NCBI GenBank assembly: GCA_048772705.1
Contig: JBLWGC010000140.1
Span: forward strand, 124,001-188,000
Direction: 5' to 3'
Source: Leidyana gryllorum EB-2025a
Taxonomy: Eukaryota > Apicomplexa
Length of the DNA stretch: 64,000 nt
Shown here: positions 22,615 to 33,531 of the stretch, piece after piece
Position numbering within the stretch: position 1 is the first letter of the stretch
How the letters are laid out: every line of letters begins with the position of its first letter
Notes under the pieces: model-generated
Told to the model about the DNA's origin: nothing
Database searches by the model: none
Seen by the model: the letters and a program-made list of their open reading frames with translations, nothing else
Program-made: the position numbers and the translations under genes

Positions 22615-23958
22615 ATGAGGTGGTGGTGGGCCGCTGTATGGGTTCTCCTGAGTGGGGTGGTTGGACTGGATACCAGCGGGTTGGACGAATGGATTAAGTC
22701 ATTCTGGAAGGAGCCTTTACCAGAAAAGCCGGAAGAACCACCCAGTCCGCCAAATGACCTCATAGTCATCATTGTTGATACATCTCGCTATTTCCACAAC
22801 TATCGTCACGTATCCAATGCTATAGCCTTTTACAGAATTGTGAAATGGTTGGGTGTGCCCGACAGTCAAGTGAGTCCGAAGACCTTTACGAGTGTGGGAC
22901 CCGTTGCTTTGTCAGATTCTCCTCTTCTTGGGAGAATGCTCTGCATGTGACCCGCGGAATCCTTTCCGTGGCCAGATGTTTATGGAAGCTGATCACAAGT
23001 ATGACATCTGGGGACGCCCTGGACTGGTAGATGTCGATTTCCTCAACACGCGTGTGCACTCCCAGACGTTCATGAAGCTCATAGCAGGTAAGCACACACG
23101 TGTGCGTACCTCGAATATCAATTCCGACGACACTGTTCAGACCGCGGGCCAGAGGACACTTTGGCCAGTCAACGATTACCCCTCCATCCTAATGCTAACG
23201 TTTTGTTGTATTTGACGGGCCATGGAGGTGATCTGTTTACCAAGTTTCAGGATTTCGACGAGCTATCGGGCGAAGAGATCAGCGAAGCAGTGCATCACCT
23301 ATACTTGAAGAATGGGTGGGTTGAATGAACTGTTGTCGTGATCGATTGGTCACTTTGACTTATATCAGGTTTCGTCAGTTCTTCATGATGATTGACAGTT
23401 GCCAAGCACTGACACTATCGAACGATTTTGTAACCCCAAATGTCTTGGGCTTTGGTAGCAGCATGAAGGATGAGAACGCGTATAGCTGCAACGACGATGA
23501 GCGGCTGGGGCAGTCGCTAATGGATCGGTGAGCTAGTGTTGGCTAGTAATACTGGTGTTCGTCTGGATGTAGGTTCACGTTCCAAACGGCGAAGATGTTC
23601 GAGCAATTCGAGTTGAGTCAAACCAATATGACCATCAAGCAGTTTGTCGACGGGCTCGACACCGGTAAGTGCATTCATTATCCTTGGCAGCGTATTGCTG
23701 TGCACCTGCTGATTTCTGTTCACACCCAAGTATCAACATATGTTTCCCAAGCTGTCTGTATATGATGTCTACGCTGTAGAGTATTTGATGGCTCCACCGG
23801 GTATTCGTGATGATCTGATGCCGAGACCTGTGAGTCGGGTTCGTTTGTTGGAGTTCATGAGTCATCCGCGTGTGGTGCCCTTGAATGAGAAGATTCGGGC
23901 GAAGACACGAGGGAAGCGTGCATATATTGAGGCGGCGCCGATCTTTTCGGCTGTGTGA
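22615..23958 (+). CDS. GPI8: GPI-anchor transamidase catalytic subunit (GPI8/PIG-K)
   Basis: Exons 22615-22869, 22916-23087, 23141-23315, 23369-23527, 23573-23645 and 23731-23958 give 353 aa. An N-terminal signal peptide (MRWWWAAVWVLLSGVVG) precedes the caspase-like C13 domain: VDTSRYFHNYRHVSNA, GECSACDPRNP, the catalytic His in YLTGHGGD and the catalytic Cys in MMIDSCQA. Downstream, FPKLSVYDV and PPGIRDDLMPR follow the family pattern. The enzyme cleaves the GPI-attachment signal and transfers the anchor in the ER. The fifth intron is the only difficult one. The strong GTAAGT donor at 23665 gives the wrong phase, whereas a weak GTCGAC donor at 23646 restores the family sequence. The gene ends 8 bp from a convergent stop. 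Confidence 0.93.
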
Positions 23959-23966
23959 AAGCACTT

Positions 23967-24974
23967 TCAGAACCACGTGGCTGCCTGGGGAGGAGGTGTG
24001 TTGTGCGGAGCAGCGGAGTCCGTGACCTCCTCCTCGTCCTGCTGAGCTTGAGGATCTGCAGAGGTGTCTGGAACCTTGTCTTTATGGGTTGAGACTTTCT
24101 CGCGTTTGCAGACCCGAGATATAACATCTCTGAAGTTGCGGGTTCTCTGGACGACGAAGAGCTCTACATATCGAGCTGTGGCCAATCTGACGGGATCTGT
24201 GGGATTATCGGGCCACAAGGCTTCAGTGACTATTTCCACCATTTGCTGTCGGGCTGGGTTTTGCGGGAACCATGAACGGTACTCCACTAATATGAGGAAG
24301 AGAAGCTGGGAGAAAAGACGATATATTTGGCTCGAATTGCACGAATTCACACTCACCCTATTGCTCAGACTGTTCAATAGTTCATGGAATTGTTCCAAAA
24401 TGAGATATCCCAATGTTCCCTTGCCGTCATTCTGAACCTGATTGAGAATAGCTACGAGATCAACGTTGGCATCCGGATTTGCCGATATCCTATTCGCGGC
24501 TTTTGCCAATGGCTCTGTGGCCTGTTCCAGAACCGATGCCCAGACTTGTTTCTCATAAGCATTGAGTTTGATTTTCGGGGGGTCGATGAGGTACGGAATG
24601 GGTGAGCGGGTTCTGACATCGATTTGCGAGTTCACGAGATCCTTGAGCTCCTGACGGTAGACTTTGCATTTGAGAGTGAAGAATGTGGTATCCATTGTGC
24701 GATCGATGATATCCTCGACAGCTTTGCGTTTGGCGGTACGTGCTGGATCGATCGTAGGTACGTTGGCAGGTGGGGCACAGTTGAACATGTTCCGTGGTGA
24801 TGCTCTGCTGTAAAAGGTGTCGGGATGCGGTGCTGTGGTCCTTAGTCCGTGAGCGATCTCTGCGGTAGCGGCGGGGTTCCCTCCATCGGCTAGCATTGCG
24901 TTTGGGTCCATGGCGGTTTGCTGTGCAAACATTTGGATGAGGAGGCTGTAGTTGGGAGCCGGTTGGAGGTTCAT
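23967..24974 (-). CDS. Unidentified helical protein
   Basis: One open frame of 335 aa from ATG 24974 (preceded by TTTCTTTATAG, a good acceptor). It probably contains a 51-nt in-frame intron at about 24352-24302 (GTGAGT...CTCCCAG), giving about 318 aa. Segments such as AVEDIIDRTMDTTFFTLK, KIKLNAYEKQVWASVLEQ, YLILEQFHELLNSL and YRSWFPQNPARQQMVEIV suggest an all-helical scaffold. The C-terminus is acidic and Pro-rich. No family recognised; a subunit of a multi-protein complex is possible. It starts 74 bp after the adaptor sigma stop on the same strand. Confidence 0.7.
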   Translation of the reverse strand: MNLQPAPNYSLLIQMFAQQTAMDPNAMLADGGNPAATAEIAHGLRTTAPHPDTFYSRASPRNMFNCAPPANVPTIDPARTAKRKAVEDIIDRTMDTTFFTLKCKVYRQELKDLVNSQIDVRTRSPIPYLIDPPKIKLNAYEKQVWASVLEQATEPLAKAANRISANPDANVDLVAILNQVQNDGKGTLGYLILEQFHELLNSLSNRVSVNSCNSSQIYRLFSQLLFLILVEYRSWFPQNPARQQMVEIVTEALWPDNPTDPVRLATARYVELFVVQRTRNFRDVISRVCKREKVSTHKDKVPDTSADPQAQQDEEEVTDSAAPHNTPPPQAATWF

Positions 24975-25048
24975 TGGAAGAACCAAATCGCTTTTGAAGC
25001 CTCTATAAAGAAAATGTATCAAGTTGCTACTCAAGTCTTTTTGAGCCT

Positions 25049-25486
25049 TTAGGCACAAATGCGTTCATATCGTTTGAGACTTGATATTATTTCTGGACGG
25101 GAAACGTGGCACACTTCGCCCACAACGATCATTTCATCCACAACCTGATAGGCTTTGTTGAAGTTGTAGAGATAGTCGGTTTCCTCGACATTGCCCAGAT
25201 ACTCCTCAAATATAGAGATCATCAGCATAAGTAGTTCCTTGGCCAGATATTCATTCTCATCGACGTCTAAACCCAAACAGTAATAAATACCGCGCTCCTG
25301 ATGGACCAATATTGGGCCTTTAGCGCTGTCACAGATACCGCTTCCCGCACTTATGGCCCCTTTCCGCTGTAACTTGACATAAAGCTCAGTCTCGAACCGC
25401 AAACGGTCCTCAGGAGTCAATGCTATCCACCAACGCGATAGCAGTATACGTCCTTGTGATCCCACTATCAACAGGAATTTGAGCAT
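25049..25486 (-). CDS. Clathrin/AP adaptor complex small (sigma) chain
   Basis: Intronless, 145 aa, the normal sigma-adaptin length. It begins MLKFLLIVGSQGRILLSRWW and continues with LTPEDRLRFETELY, YYCLGLDVDENEYLAKELLM, IFEEYLGNVEETDYLYNFNK and the C-terminal VGEVCHVSRPEI, all in the positions expected for the longin-like fold of AP sigma subunits. These chains help bind dileucine sorting signals on cargo. The sequence is divergent, so I cannot say which AP complex (1 to 4) it belongs to. The start codon is 13 bp from that of the divergent TRAPPC10 gene. Confidence 0.9.
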   Translation of the reverse strand: MLKFLLIVGSQGRILLSRWWIALTPEDRLRFETELYVKLQRKGAISAGSGICDSAKGPILVHQERGIYYCLGLDVDENEYLAKELLMLMISIFEEYLGNVEETDYLYNFNKAYQVVDEMIVVGEVCHVSRPEIISSLKRYERICA

Positions 25487-25499
25487 CCAACGGCCAAAA

Positions 25500-28400
25500 A
25501 TGCTCGGCTTTCGCGTCGCCTATTGGGGTAAGACACTCAACCAACACCAGACCAACTAACAATATCACTTACGCAGACGACCAAGGCCTCTGGTCCAGTG
25601 TGGCACAGTTCCTCCTGCCAAATCTACCCCTACCACCCCTCTCCGTACATTTACCCCATAATCTCATTGTCGCCAGCCGGGCAGCGCCCGTCCCAGGCAG
25701 CACCAACCTCAAAGATGTCACCCTCTCCAAGGTCCCTATCGTTTGTCGACCGGCGAACAGCCCCGAAGTCCTACACAGACAACACCTAGTGCCCCCCTCA
25801 CCGACGGATCCAACCGCCCTCGGCTCACCGGCACATAGTGAGTCCAATCCAATGCACCGCGACACCTTTTCCAGCTGATACCGGGACCGAAAGCTTAGCC
25901 TCTCCCACCGTGGCTAACTCTGCCGCTGGACCCGTCGAAAATCTCCTCTATTGGCTTGAAAGCGGACCAGATATCTGCGCTTCCACCTCGGACAACGGAG
26001 ACTATCCGCTCCTCAATGTCTATCTCTTCACCTGTGACAGCTTCGAAGTATACAAAGCCAACCTCAGATCCAGCATCAAGAAATGGGCCGAAAGAATGGG
26101 TGAAGTCGGAGAAGAAATGCTAATCTTCTTCGTAACCCCTCAGGTACCCCAAACAACTGCCACACATAAACTCACTTCTGACCGAACGGTTAACGTATTC
26201 AGGAAGCCGAGGCCACACGTGAAACCAGCAAAATCAAAGCTCAACGGAAACTCTTCGAGAAGATCAGAGCTGATCTCATCACTTCCATAGAGAGCTCCTT
26301 CGCCACCACAGCCCCGCCCTCCTCCATGAGCGGTGAGTCATAACAAGACATTTCTTGGACACACTCACCGCCAGTCGGACGCTCCAACAGGACGCGCTCG
26401 ATGAAGGAACGCGTCTTCAGGATACCAATCTTCAGTCTGCCTCCCGACAACTTTGAAGCCACAGGCCGCGAAAGCGAATGGCGCGGGTTGCCACGCAAAG
26501 ATCAAAACTTTGTTGACCTCTGGGAGGTAAGCCCTCCATATATATAATTCTCCCCTCACAATCCTATGGCCTCGCAGATGGCGCTAAGGAAGTTTGCGGA
26601 ATGTGTTAGCGCGAGTATCACCGCACGGATCGCTATGGAAATGTCCTTCAAAGAGAGTCAACAAACCGCCGCCCGCCCCGTCAGAGCAAAGTACACCACC
26701 GTATTCGACGCCACAGAGCGCTTAGCGGGGACTTTGTTCCGCTGTGGAATGTATCCAGAGTCTCTCAGTGTCTATGACAGCTTGGATCTGCGGATGGCCG
26801 ACTCCCACACCACCGCCAAAAGGTACCGCACATTGTTCCACAGCTGCGGATTGCCCACTCTGGGGGCCGAACCTATCGTTTTTGACATTGATCGACGGAG
26901 CCTTCGGCGACTGATTCAAACAGACTCCATCAGCTATGTCGAGTTCCGCCAGTATTTATTCGCTCGCCAAGCTCAAGTCCTCTATCGCACTGGAAGAAGT
27001 GAGTGCAAGTGCAGTGTAAACGTCAATGTTGGTTTCTCCACTCTCAATTGGCAGTCGATAAGATCGCGGTCAGAGGAATGAACTTCATGACCAGCTTCAG
27101 CATGGATTTATTGAGCTTCACCCCCACAAGTAGTGGAAATGAAGCCACTCAGCGTTTGAGAGAAGCCGCCGTGCGATGCTTCCTGATGGTTTTGGCACAT
27201 AATCTGATGGTGCGCATCCTAGTATTGGGACGAAGCGCTGGCGGAGGCCATGAAGTGAGTTCCACAACCCATTTTTCCACCACTTGACACTAAAGATGGA
27301 CAGTCAGACGGCCGCCACCGTGAACGAACAATCCCCACCGTTGTTACCTGTGGTTCGTGAAGAAGCGGAGCTGGAAGCGAGCGTGGCTCTTGACAAATCG
27401 AGCTACCACCCCAAACCGAGTGTGCGATTCAATAAGCACAACCCAGACAATTCCAGCTCACGCGCCGCCGAGAGTTCTACTTCCACGTAAGTTCTTATGG
27501 GATTGAATGATGGAAGTGCTTCACACCGCGGTGAACCGTCGAACGTGCCCCCTTAAGATTGTGCGTGTGTCCTGTGTGTGTTCGGAGGAGACACGGGCGG
27601 GACACACTTATATGTTTGGGCCCCCCCGAGGCTTTTGTTCAACTCAGGAATGTTTCCGTCGCCTGCAGATCGTTACGAGAAAGGATAGCATCATCTTCGG
27701 CTTTTGTTTCAAGTCAGTTGTTGCTGATCGAGATCTATCAGTTTTGGTGGCTGATTTGGTGGCGTGAAGAGGAGGGATGGCGGGCGTTAAGTAGTGCGAC
27801 CGTGACTGAGGCGTCAAAGATTATGTGGTCTGAGACAATGGCGCGGCCCATAGACTCTCGGGTGTTGGGTTTTATGCTTCACAGCATGGAATTGGCACTC
27901 CAGGCTGAGAGCACATTGATGGAGCAAGCGATGCGGTTGTTGGGTCACAACAGGTTTTACCGTCAGAAGAGCGTGTTGCTTTCGCTTCACAGTCGATTTA
28001 TGCGGAAGTTGGAGCGGCGGAACTTCAAGTATTCATCGATAGGTTCACTACCGGTTCAGAACGACTGTGACGCATTGAGCGAGTTGCTTGCTCTGGCGCA
28101 CGAGGCAAAGTTGCCGATGTTGGTTATGCGTTTGGCGAGTATCATGAAGCGAGTGAATGTGAATAGCATAGTGGGGTTGAGTCTGATACTGACGTGGTTA
28201 TTATGCCATAAGAATGTGCCCGAGACATATCGGAAGGAAGCATTGGTGAATCTGGAGGCGACCCCCCCTTTCAATGAGATTCCAGGATTTGTGGATATGA
28301 GTCCGGCTGAACTATTGACAGCTGTGATTGAGCAGACTCCAGGAGTGTTGCATTCGAGTTTGATGCAGGCGGTATCTGCGTTTCGTCGTCGCGAGACGAC

Positions 28401-31400
28401 GACGACTGGAAGTTTCGAGATGGATACCCTTCAAGATACGAATAAGATGCTTACGCGGATTCCGGCTGCCCCGAACATCTTTGTTTGGTTTGATGTCATT
28501 GATCAGAAGAGAGAGTCCGTATTGAATTTCACACCGACCGACCGTCGGGGGAGCAGCAGCAGCAGTGCAGCATCACCATTGACATTGACGAGCAGTGCGC
28601 CGAGTTTGTTGATAGCTAACGATGAATGGGAATCCATTCTGATATCGTGCGGAGGTCAATTTGCTTCCGAGCTGCCACAGGCTGCAGCTCCAGTGGTCAC
28701 CAGCAAAGGATCTGAGCGATCTCTGAAAGACTCGGTGGTGTCTTTGAAGAGTCGAAGCAGTGCAGAAGATATGCATTCTGTACTGCGTCGGCGAGAGTCG
28801 TCATCTCCTCGAACGGTGCCAGTGGTTCGGAAGGTTCCATTTGGGGAGCCATTGACAATGAGACTATTGATATTATCAAAGATGCAGTTTGACTTTGATA
28901 TTCATCAAGTTTGGTTACGTTTGGCAGTGAATATGGGGAGCAGCGCTTCTTCTTCGTCGTCTCAGCAGCGTTTTGAGAAACACGGCAGTATGTCGAGTCA
29001 GGTGGGCGGTGGTGGAGACTCTGGGAGTCATCGGTCTGGATCGCGTCACACAGCCATGGAGCCCTGTCTGATTTGGGTACGGCTGAGCGGCAGTAACCCG
29101 CCTTTTTCGGTCGGTGGGGGTTTCACTTTGGCGGCCGACAGTTTCAGCAAGTTGGACTTTACGTACTTTCCCACGATGCCTGGAGCTTCCATCCAGTTGG
29201 TGGAAGTCATGTTGCTCCCGTCGCACAAGACGCCGTTCCATTTGTTGGTCAAAGCGAACGCGTGTCACTTCAGAACGGCCTTGTCGGAACAGTGTCTCCG
29301 GATGTTGAGGGGACGACGGAAGCCCGGTGCTCTGCTGAATGGTGGGAGTGGGAACACCGCTGCCGGTTTGGAGTACACACACGGACGGATGTGTATTCGA
29401 AGTTTGGACGTTCAGAACAATAAGCACGCGTTCGACATTGAGATGAGAGTGATCGAACCGGATGGGAGTACGAGTCGCGAGCCTCGTTTATGGTTCGGAC
29501 GGCTGAATTACGTCAAAGTGTCGATCAAAACTCGTGCCTATGCTCGGCTGCATAACGAGGGGAAGATGGCTATCCAAGCCCGATGGCTGGGGAGTCGTGG
29601 CAACAATGGTCTCCTGAATCATTACAAAGCGAACATTCTTCACGCCCACATCATAGCGGTTGAGATTGATGGGAAAAGTAAAGATTCAGTCGAGACGGCT
29701 TCTGCTGGAGTCTATTCTACTCAACGGTGCATCCCGAACGCTCACGACGGGGGGATCTTTTGGGTCAGTCTTCCCAAATTCGATCGCTCCATCAGCATTA
29801 TTGTCCCCATCGAAGTCTACGCGCCACACGACTATCCTCACCTCCAGGGAGGTGCGGCTGAGGGGAGTGTCTCGAATCTGCCGTCTCACGACCCCGAGGC
29901 TCTGCCAGAACCCTCCCCCAGACTTATGGACCGTCGCGCTTCGGCCACCACTCACCATTATCAACGATATACGAATTTGGGCAGTCTCCGGCCAACAGAG
30001 ACCACCTCGCCCGCGATGCTAACGGGAGCCGGAGACGGCGCCTCAGGGAAGCATTCTGATACCGAGAGGTCCCAACACTCCACCTACTTTGCCAAGTGCC
30101 GCTCAGGAAGTCTCTCTCGCCTCTCCACGTTCCGATTGGGCACCTCGTTGAACAGTAACAATACACCAATGATCGCCCGCCCCAAACCCAAAGAGGCCAC
30201 AGTCTTAGTCCCCCGCCACGTTCGATCGCCATCAGTTCGACCCTCCGTGGAACGAGTCCACCACGACAGTATATACGACGAACTCACCTTCGCCGGAGGC
30301 GATCTCAGTCCCCCGATTATGGAACACGCCATAATGCAAGTCAGCCATCAGGTCCAAGTCACAATACGGTTACGCTGTGGCGCCTATACAATCCCCATCC
30401 CTCCGACCCCGATGGAGACGGGGGCAAAGACCCCAAAGGGTCGACGAGAAATCTCTCTCATCCCCCGTCCAATCTCTCTGCCCACTCCTCAGGTGGATAT
30501 GTGTCAAGACAGTTCCCCCAACTTCCACGCGAGTCCTCGACTCCCTCGCTTGACAGAAATGAGTGGAGACGGCCCTTTCATCGCTGATCAAAGCCATGCT
30601 GAGGTCATGGGGGTGGACGCCCTCTTCGGATGCCACGCTGATCTTTGTGTTAGCGATGTCGACAAACACCTATACTCCACCACTCTCACTCTTTTGGAGA
30701 CGCTTGGAGGCCCGAGAGGCTCGGAGACGCCAAGTGTTGTGGCGGAGACGCCGACTCGCCACAACAATGGTGGTGGGGGCGGTGAGCCCTCTTTCGTACT
30801 GCCGGGATCTAACGAGGCGTTACACAAATCTCCCGTCCCAATACACTCAGCGTTGGAACAATTCGACGTCAAACTGGTCGGAGTCACAGTCGGAGGAGTG
30901 CAATTGGACAATTGCTCAATCACTCTGTCGAGTCCGTGGGGGTCAATCTCGCTCAAGGGATCCGATAGCGGAAAGAACGGTCTGATGGATATTCCATCAA
31001 TCACTCTCCACGCCGGACAGTCCTTCGGTACCATTGTCGAAGTCAAATTCTCTGATATGGCGTGTTTGGCCGGTAAGTCTATTGGAGACGGCGACATAAT
31101 TCCGTGTCTCCTCCTCAGAGCTCGATTTTGGCGCTTGGCAAATCCGCACCAAATCCAAATTAGTTCTGCAATGGGCGTACCAACTGAAAGATAAGGAGCA
31201 TTCCGACGACAATCGGGGCGATCGGAGACTATACAAGCTGATGAATGAGTTTATTCCGGACCGAAGCAATCGAATGACATGGATCTCAAGACACGTCGTG
31301 GAATGCAAGTGGCGCCCGACTCCTCTCATTATCAGCGATCTCAAAGTGCCCAGAATGGCCGAAAGGGGGAGTGTAATCCGTATTGTTCTGACCTGTCGCA

Positions 31401-31930
31401 ATCTGACAAAGGTGAGCGCCAACTTCAGCTTCAAACAGTTGTTGGGATGCAGTTCCGAGGATATCTAAGGTACAACACGCTATTATCCTTCGACACTGAT
31501 GTCGATGACGTGGCGTCGCCTATGGGTGGCAACGATCTGTTCGATGGGACGAGCGATGGAGTGGCCGTTTCGTCGGCGTCCAAGTGCTGGCAGCTGGTGG
31601 GTCGCACACAGAAAGTATCGGCGGTCTAGCCATCTCATTCGATTGGTTTCACAGGTTGGGTTCAAATGTCGAACAGTGGCAGTGGAGGCGTGTGCAGAAG
31701 AGAAAATGGAGATTTGTTTGATTCCTGTGACCGCTGGGCTGTTGCAGCTGCCCACCATCAAGTTGAACGGGTTCCTGGAGGATCCCACCATAGGGGTGCG
31801 AGTGGCAGCAACCGTCAGTGGTTTCGAGCGACCGCTCGTCCATCAGCCCATTTTAGTGACCTCCAGTGGGCCTCAGAGGCTCCCAATCAGTCTGATTCAA
31901 CCAATGGTCGCGACAGCAACGACGGAGTGA
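25500..31930 (+). CDS. TRAPPC10: TRAPP II complex subunit TRAPPC10/Trs130, very long form
   Basis: Twelve exons close in frame: 25500-25527, 25577-25837, 25875-26143, 26203-26332, 26375-26526, 26578-26998, 27055-27254, 27296-27486, 27669-31072, 31119-31411, 31453-31614, 31655-31930 (1928 aa). The N-terminus has the family pattern: MLGFRVAYWDDQGLWSS, NVYLFTCDSFEVYKANL, MLIFFVTPQ, then VFRIPIFSLPPDNFEA. The C-terminus (LQLPTIKLNGFLEDP) resembles the terminal beta-rich region. TRAPP II acts at the Golgi as a Rab11/Ypt31-32 exchange factor and tether. It is about 700 residues longer than human TRAPPC10, mostly from Ser/Arg/His-rich insertions in the 3.4-kb ninth exon (such as ASSSSSQQRF and ASATTHHYQRY). 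Confidence 0.85.
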
Positions 31931-32023
31931 ACCTCAAACATTACACACACACAAATAGAGGCCACACACACACACAAATAGAGGCATCTGGGTTTGGAGG
32001 CAAAACAAAAGCAGAGAGTGTGA

Positions 32024-33514
32024 CTATTGCTTAGTGTGTCTTCTCTCGGGTACAACAGCGGCGAGGAAAGGTCTGCCGGGATGGCAGACTGAAGAGCGAT
32101 ATTGCGGACGTCGTGGGGACATCGGGGGGGACTTTTTGGACTTTGACGCGTACCCCTTCAACTTGGCGGTTGCTTTCGCGTAGATCCGTCGGCGACGTTC
32201 GTACCGTTTGGTGCAAATATACATACAGAGCGCTGTGCATATAGCCGCGATGACACATCCACACAGAAGGCAGAGTCCAAAGACTATAGGCGGCTGAGAT
32301 TGGTCGTAATAGGCATAGGAAGAGGGCGATCCGACCCACGTGGAGGTGAACCACCGACCACTCAGACGAGTGTGTCCGGGGAGAGCAGTGAGACGCCAAT
32401 GGGGTGTCAACAAGGCTTTCGGGGGGGGTTCGTTCTCATCTATACCTTTCCACAAGACGTGGTAACGCTGCAATGCTCGTGTGATGAACATCTGACGGGT
32501 TCTGGCCGAGGCGGTAGTCCAGGTACCGGCAGCGGGGGGGAGGGAAATTGCGAGATTGGCGATAAGGGCATTGATCATTTCAAATTTGAACACCGCCTTG
32601 TTGACGGCGGTGATATAACTCATTTGATGAACGTATTGATCAGCTGTCATTGTGGTGGTGGGAGAAAAAGTTGAGCCCCACTTGCGAGAAGACGACGGGC
32701 GGCGAATAGAACTGCCGGCGATTGAAAGTCGAGCGATGAAAGGGAAAGGTACAGCCGTCACAACTTCAGATTGCATTGAATTGAGGTCGAAGTCCAGAAC
32801 ACAACTTGCCCCCCCCGACGGACATCCATAGCTCTCATTAGTCGCTCGATGCCGCCGGAGGAAAGCCTCAGCTCCAAACTTATTCCAGGCGACCACAGCA
32901 CTGCCGGCTAATCCCTTAGTGGTCTCAAACAGTGACAACCCGTAGTGATCCGACGCCGGGGTGAGCCATTTGTCACTGTAGAATGGTGGATACTGATTGG
33001 GCAGAACGATCCTCTGCAGACAAATGCCCCGGGGATCGGGCGGAAAGGCCAACGAGATTTGTAGCGCCCGATCGAATCCGTACATTGAGGTGTCCAACCC
33101 CAACAACACCGGATTCGCGTCGTCCTCCATGACGTAATACATCTTGTCGTCAGTATTGTTCATCAAATAGTCCAAAGCCAATGCGTGACTGATAGTCAAC
33201 GCCGCCTCCCCCACTCGGACTCCGTGAAGATTAGCATAACGCCGAGCGAAATCAGCACTCGTCTCCCCGAACTCTCTCTCTAAACTCCGAGGACCTCTGT
33301 ACGCAAAGTCCCTCGGCGAGACCGCCGGAATCCGGAATACTTTGTTGTGACATCGCTCAAACTGCCGCTCAAAGTTAACTCGACGCTCCACAGCCTCATC
33401 CAGATTAATGTATGCAATGGGCAAAACTGAACAGAACGTCACCGCGTCATCTCTACGCGGCCGCACACCGAGATTTATACTGTCCTCCGTTGAGTCAAAC
33501 TGAAAGGAAAGCAT
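32024..33514 (-). CDS. GT25-family glycosyltransferase-like membrane protein
   Basis: Intronless, 496 aa. The GT25 signature is at the N-terminus: PIAYINLDEAVERRVNFERQ, a short FRIPAVSPRD stretch, then GEAALTISHALALDYLM and the acidic metal site MYYVMEDDANPVL. Members add sugars to lipooligosaccharide or to collagen hydroxylysine; the acceptor here is unknown. There is no obvious N-terminal signal. A single strong hydrophobic helix near residues 410-440 (FGLCLLCGCVIAAICTALCM) is followed by a very basic tail (KRYERRRRIYAK), an unusual layout for a GT25 enzyme. It is convergent with TRAPPC10 (93-bp gap) and divergent from homoserine dehydrogenase (17 bp between starts). Confidence 0.8.
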   Translation of the reverse strand: MLSFQFDSTEDSINLGVRPRRDDAVTFCSVLPIAYINLDEAVERRVNFERQFERCHNKVFRIPAVSPRDFAYRGPRSLEREFGETSADFARRYANLHGVRVGEAALTISHALALDYLMNNTDDKMYYVMEDDANPVLLGLDTSMYGFDRALQISLAFPPDPRGICLQRIVLPNQYPPFYSDKWLTPASDHYGLSLFETTKGLAGSAVVAWNKFGAEAFLRRHRATNESYGCPSGGASCVLDFDLNSMQSEVVTAVPFPFIARLSIAGSSIRRPSSSRKWGSTFSPTTTMTADQYVHQMSYITAVNKAVFKFEMINALIANLAISLPPAAGTWTTASARTRQMFITRALQRYHVLWKGIDENEPPPKALLTPHWRLTALPGHTRLSGRWFTSTWVGSPSSYAYYDQSQPPIVFGLCLLCGCVIAAICTALCMYICTKRYERRRRIYAKATAKLKGYASKSKKSPPMSPRRPQYRSSVCHPGRPFLAAVVPERRHTKQ

Positions 33515-33531
33515 TTTCTACTCTATTTAGT

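Noticed and set aside
23665-23730. GTAAGT donor at 23665 for GPI8 intron 5
   Set aside because: It leaves phase 1 and leads to a stop after about ten residues. The GTCGAC donor at 23646 keeps the family sequence, though RNA data could overturn this.
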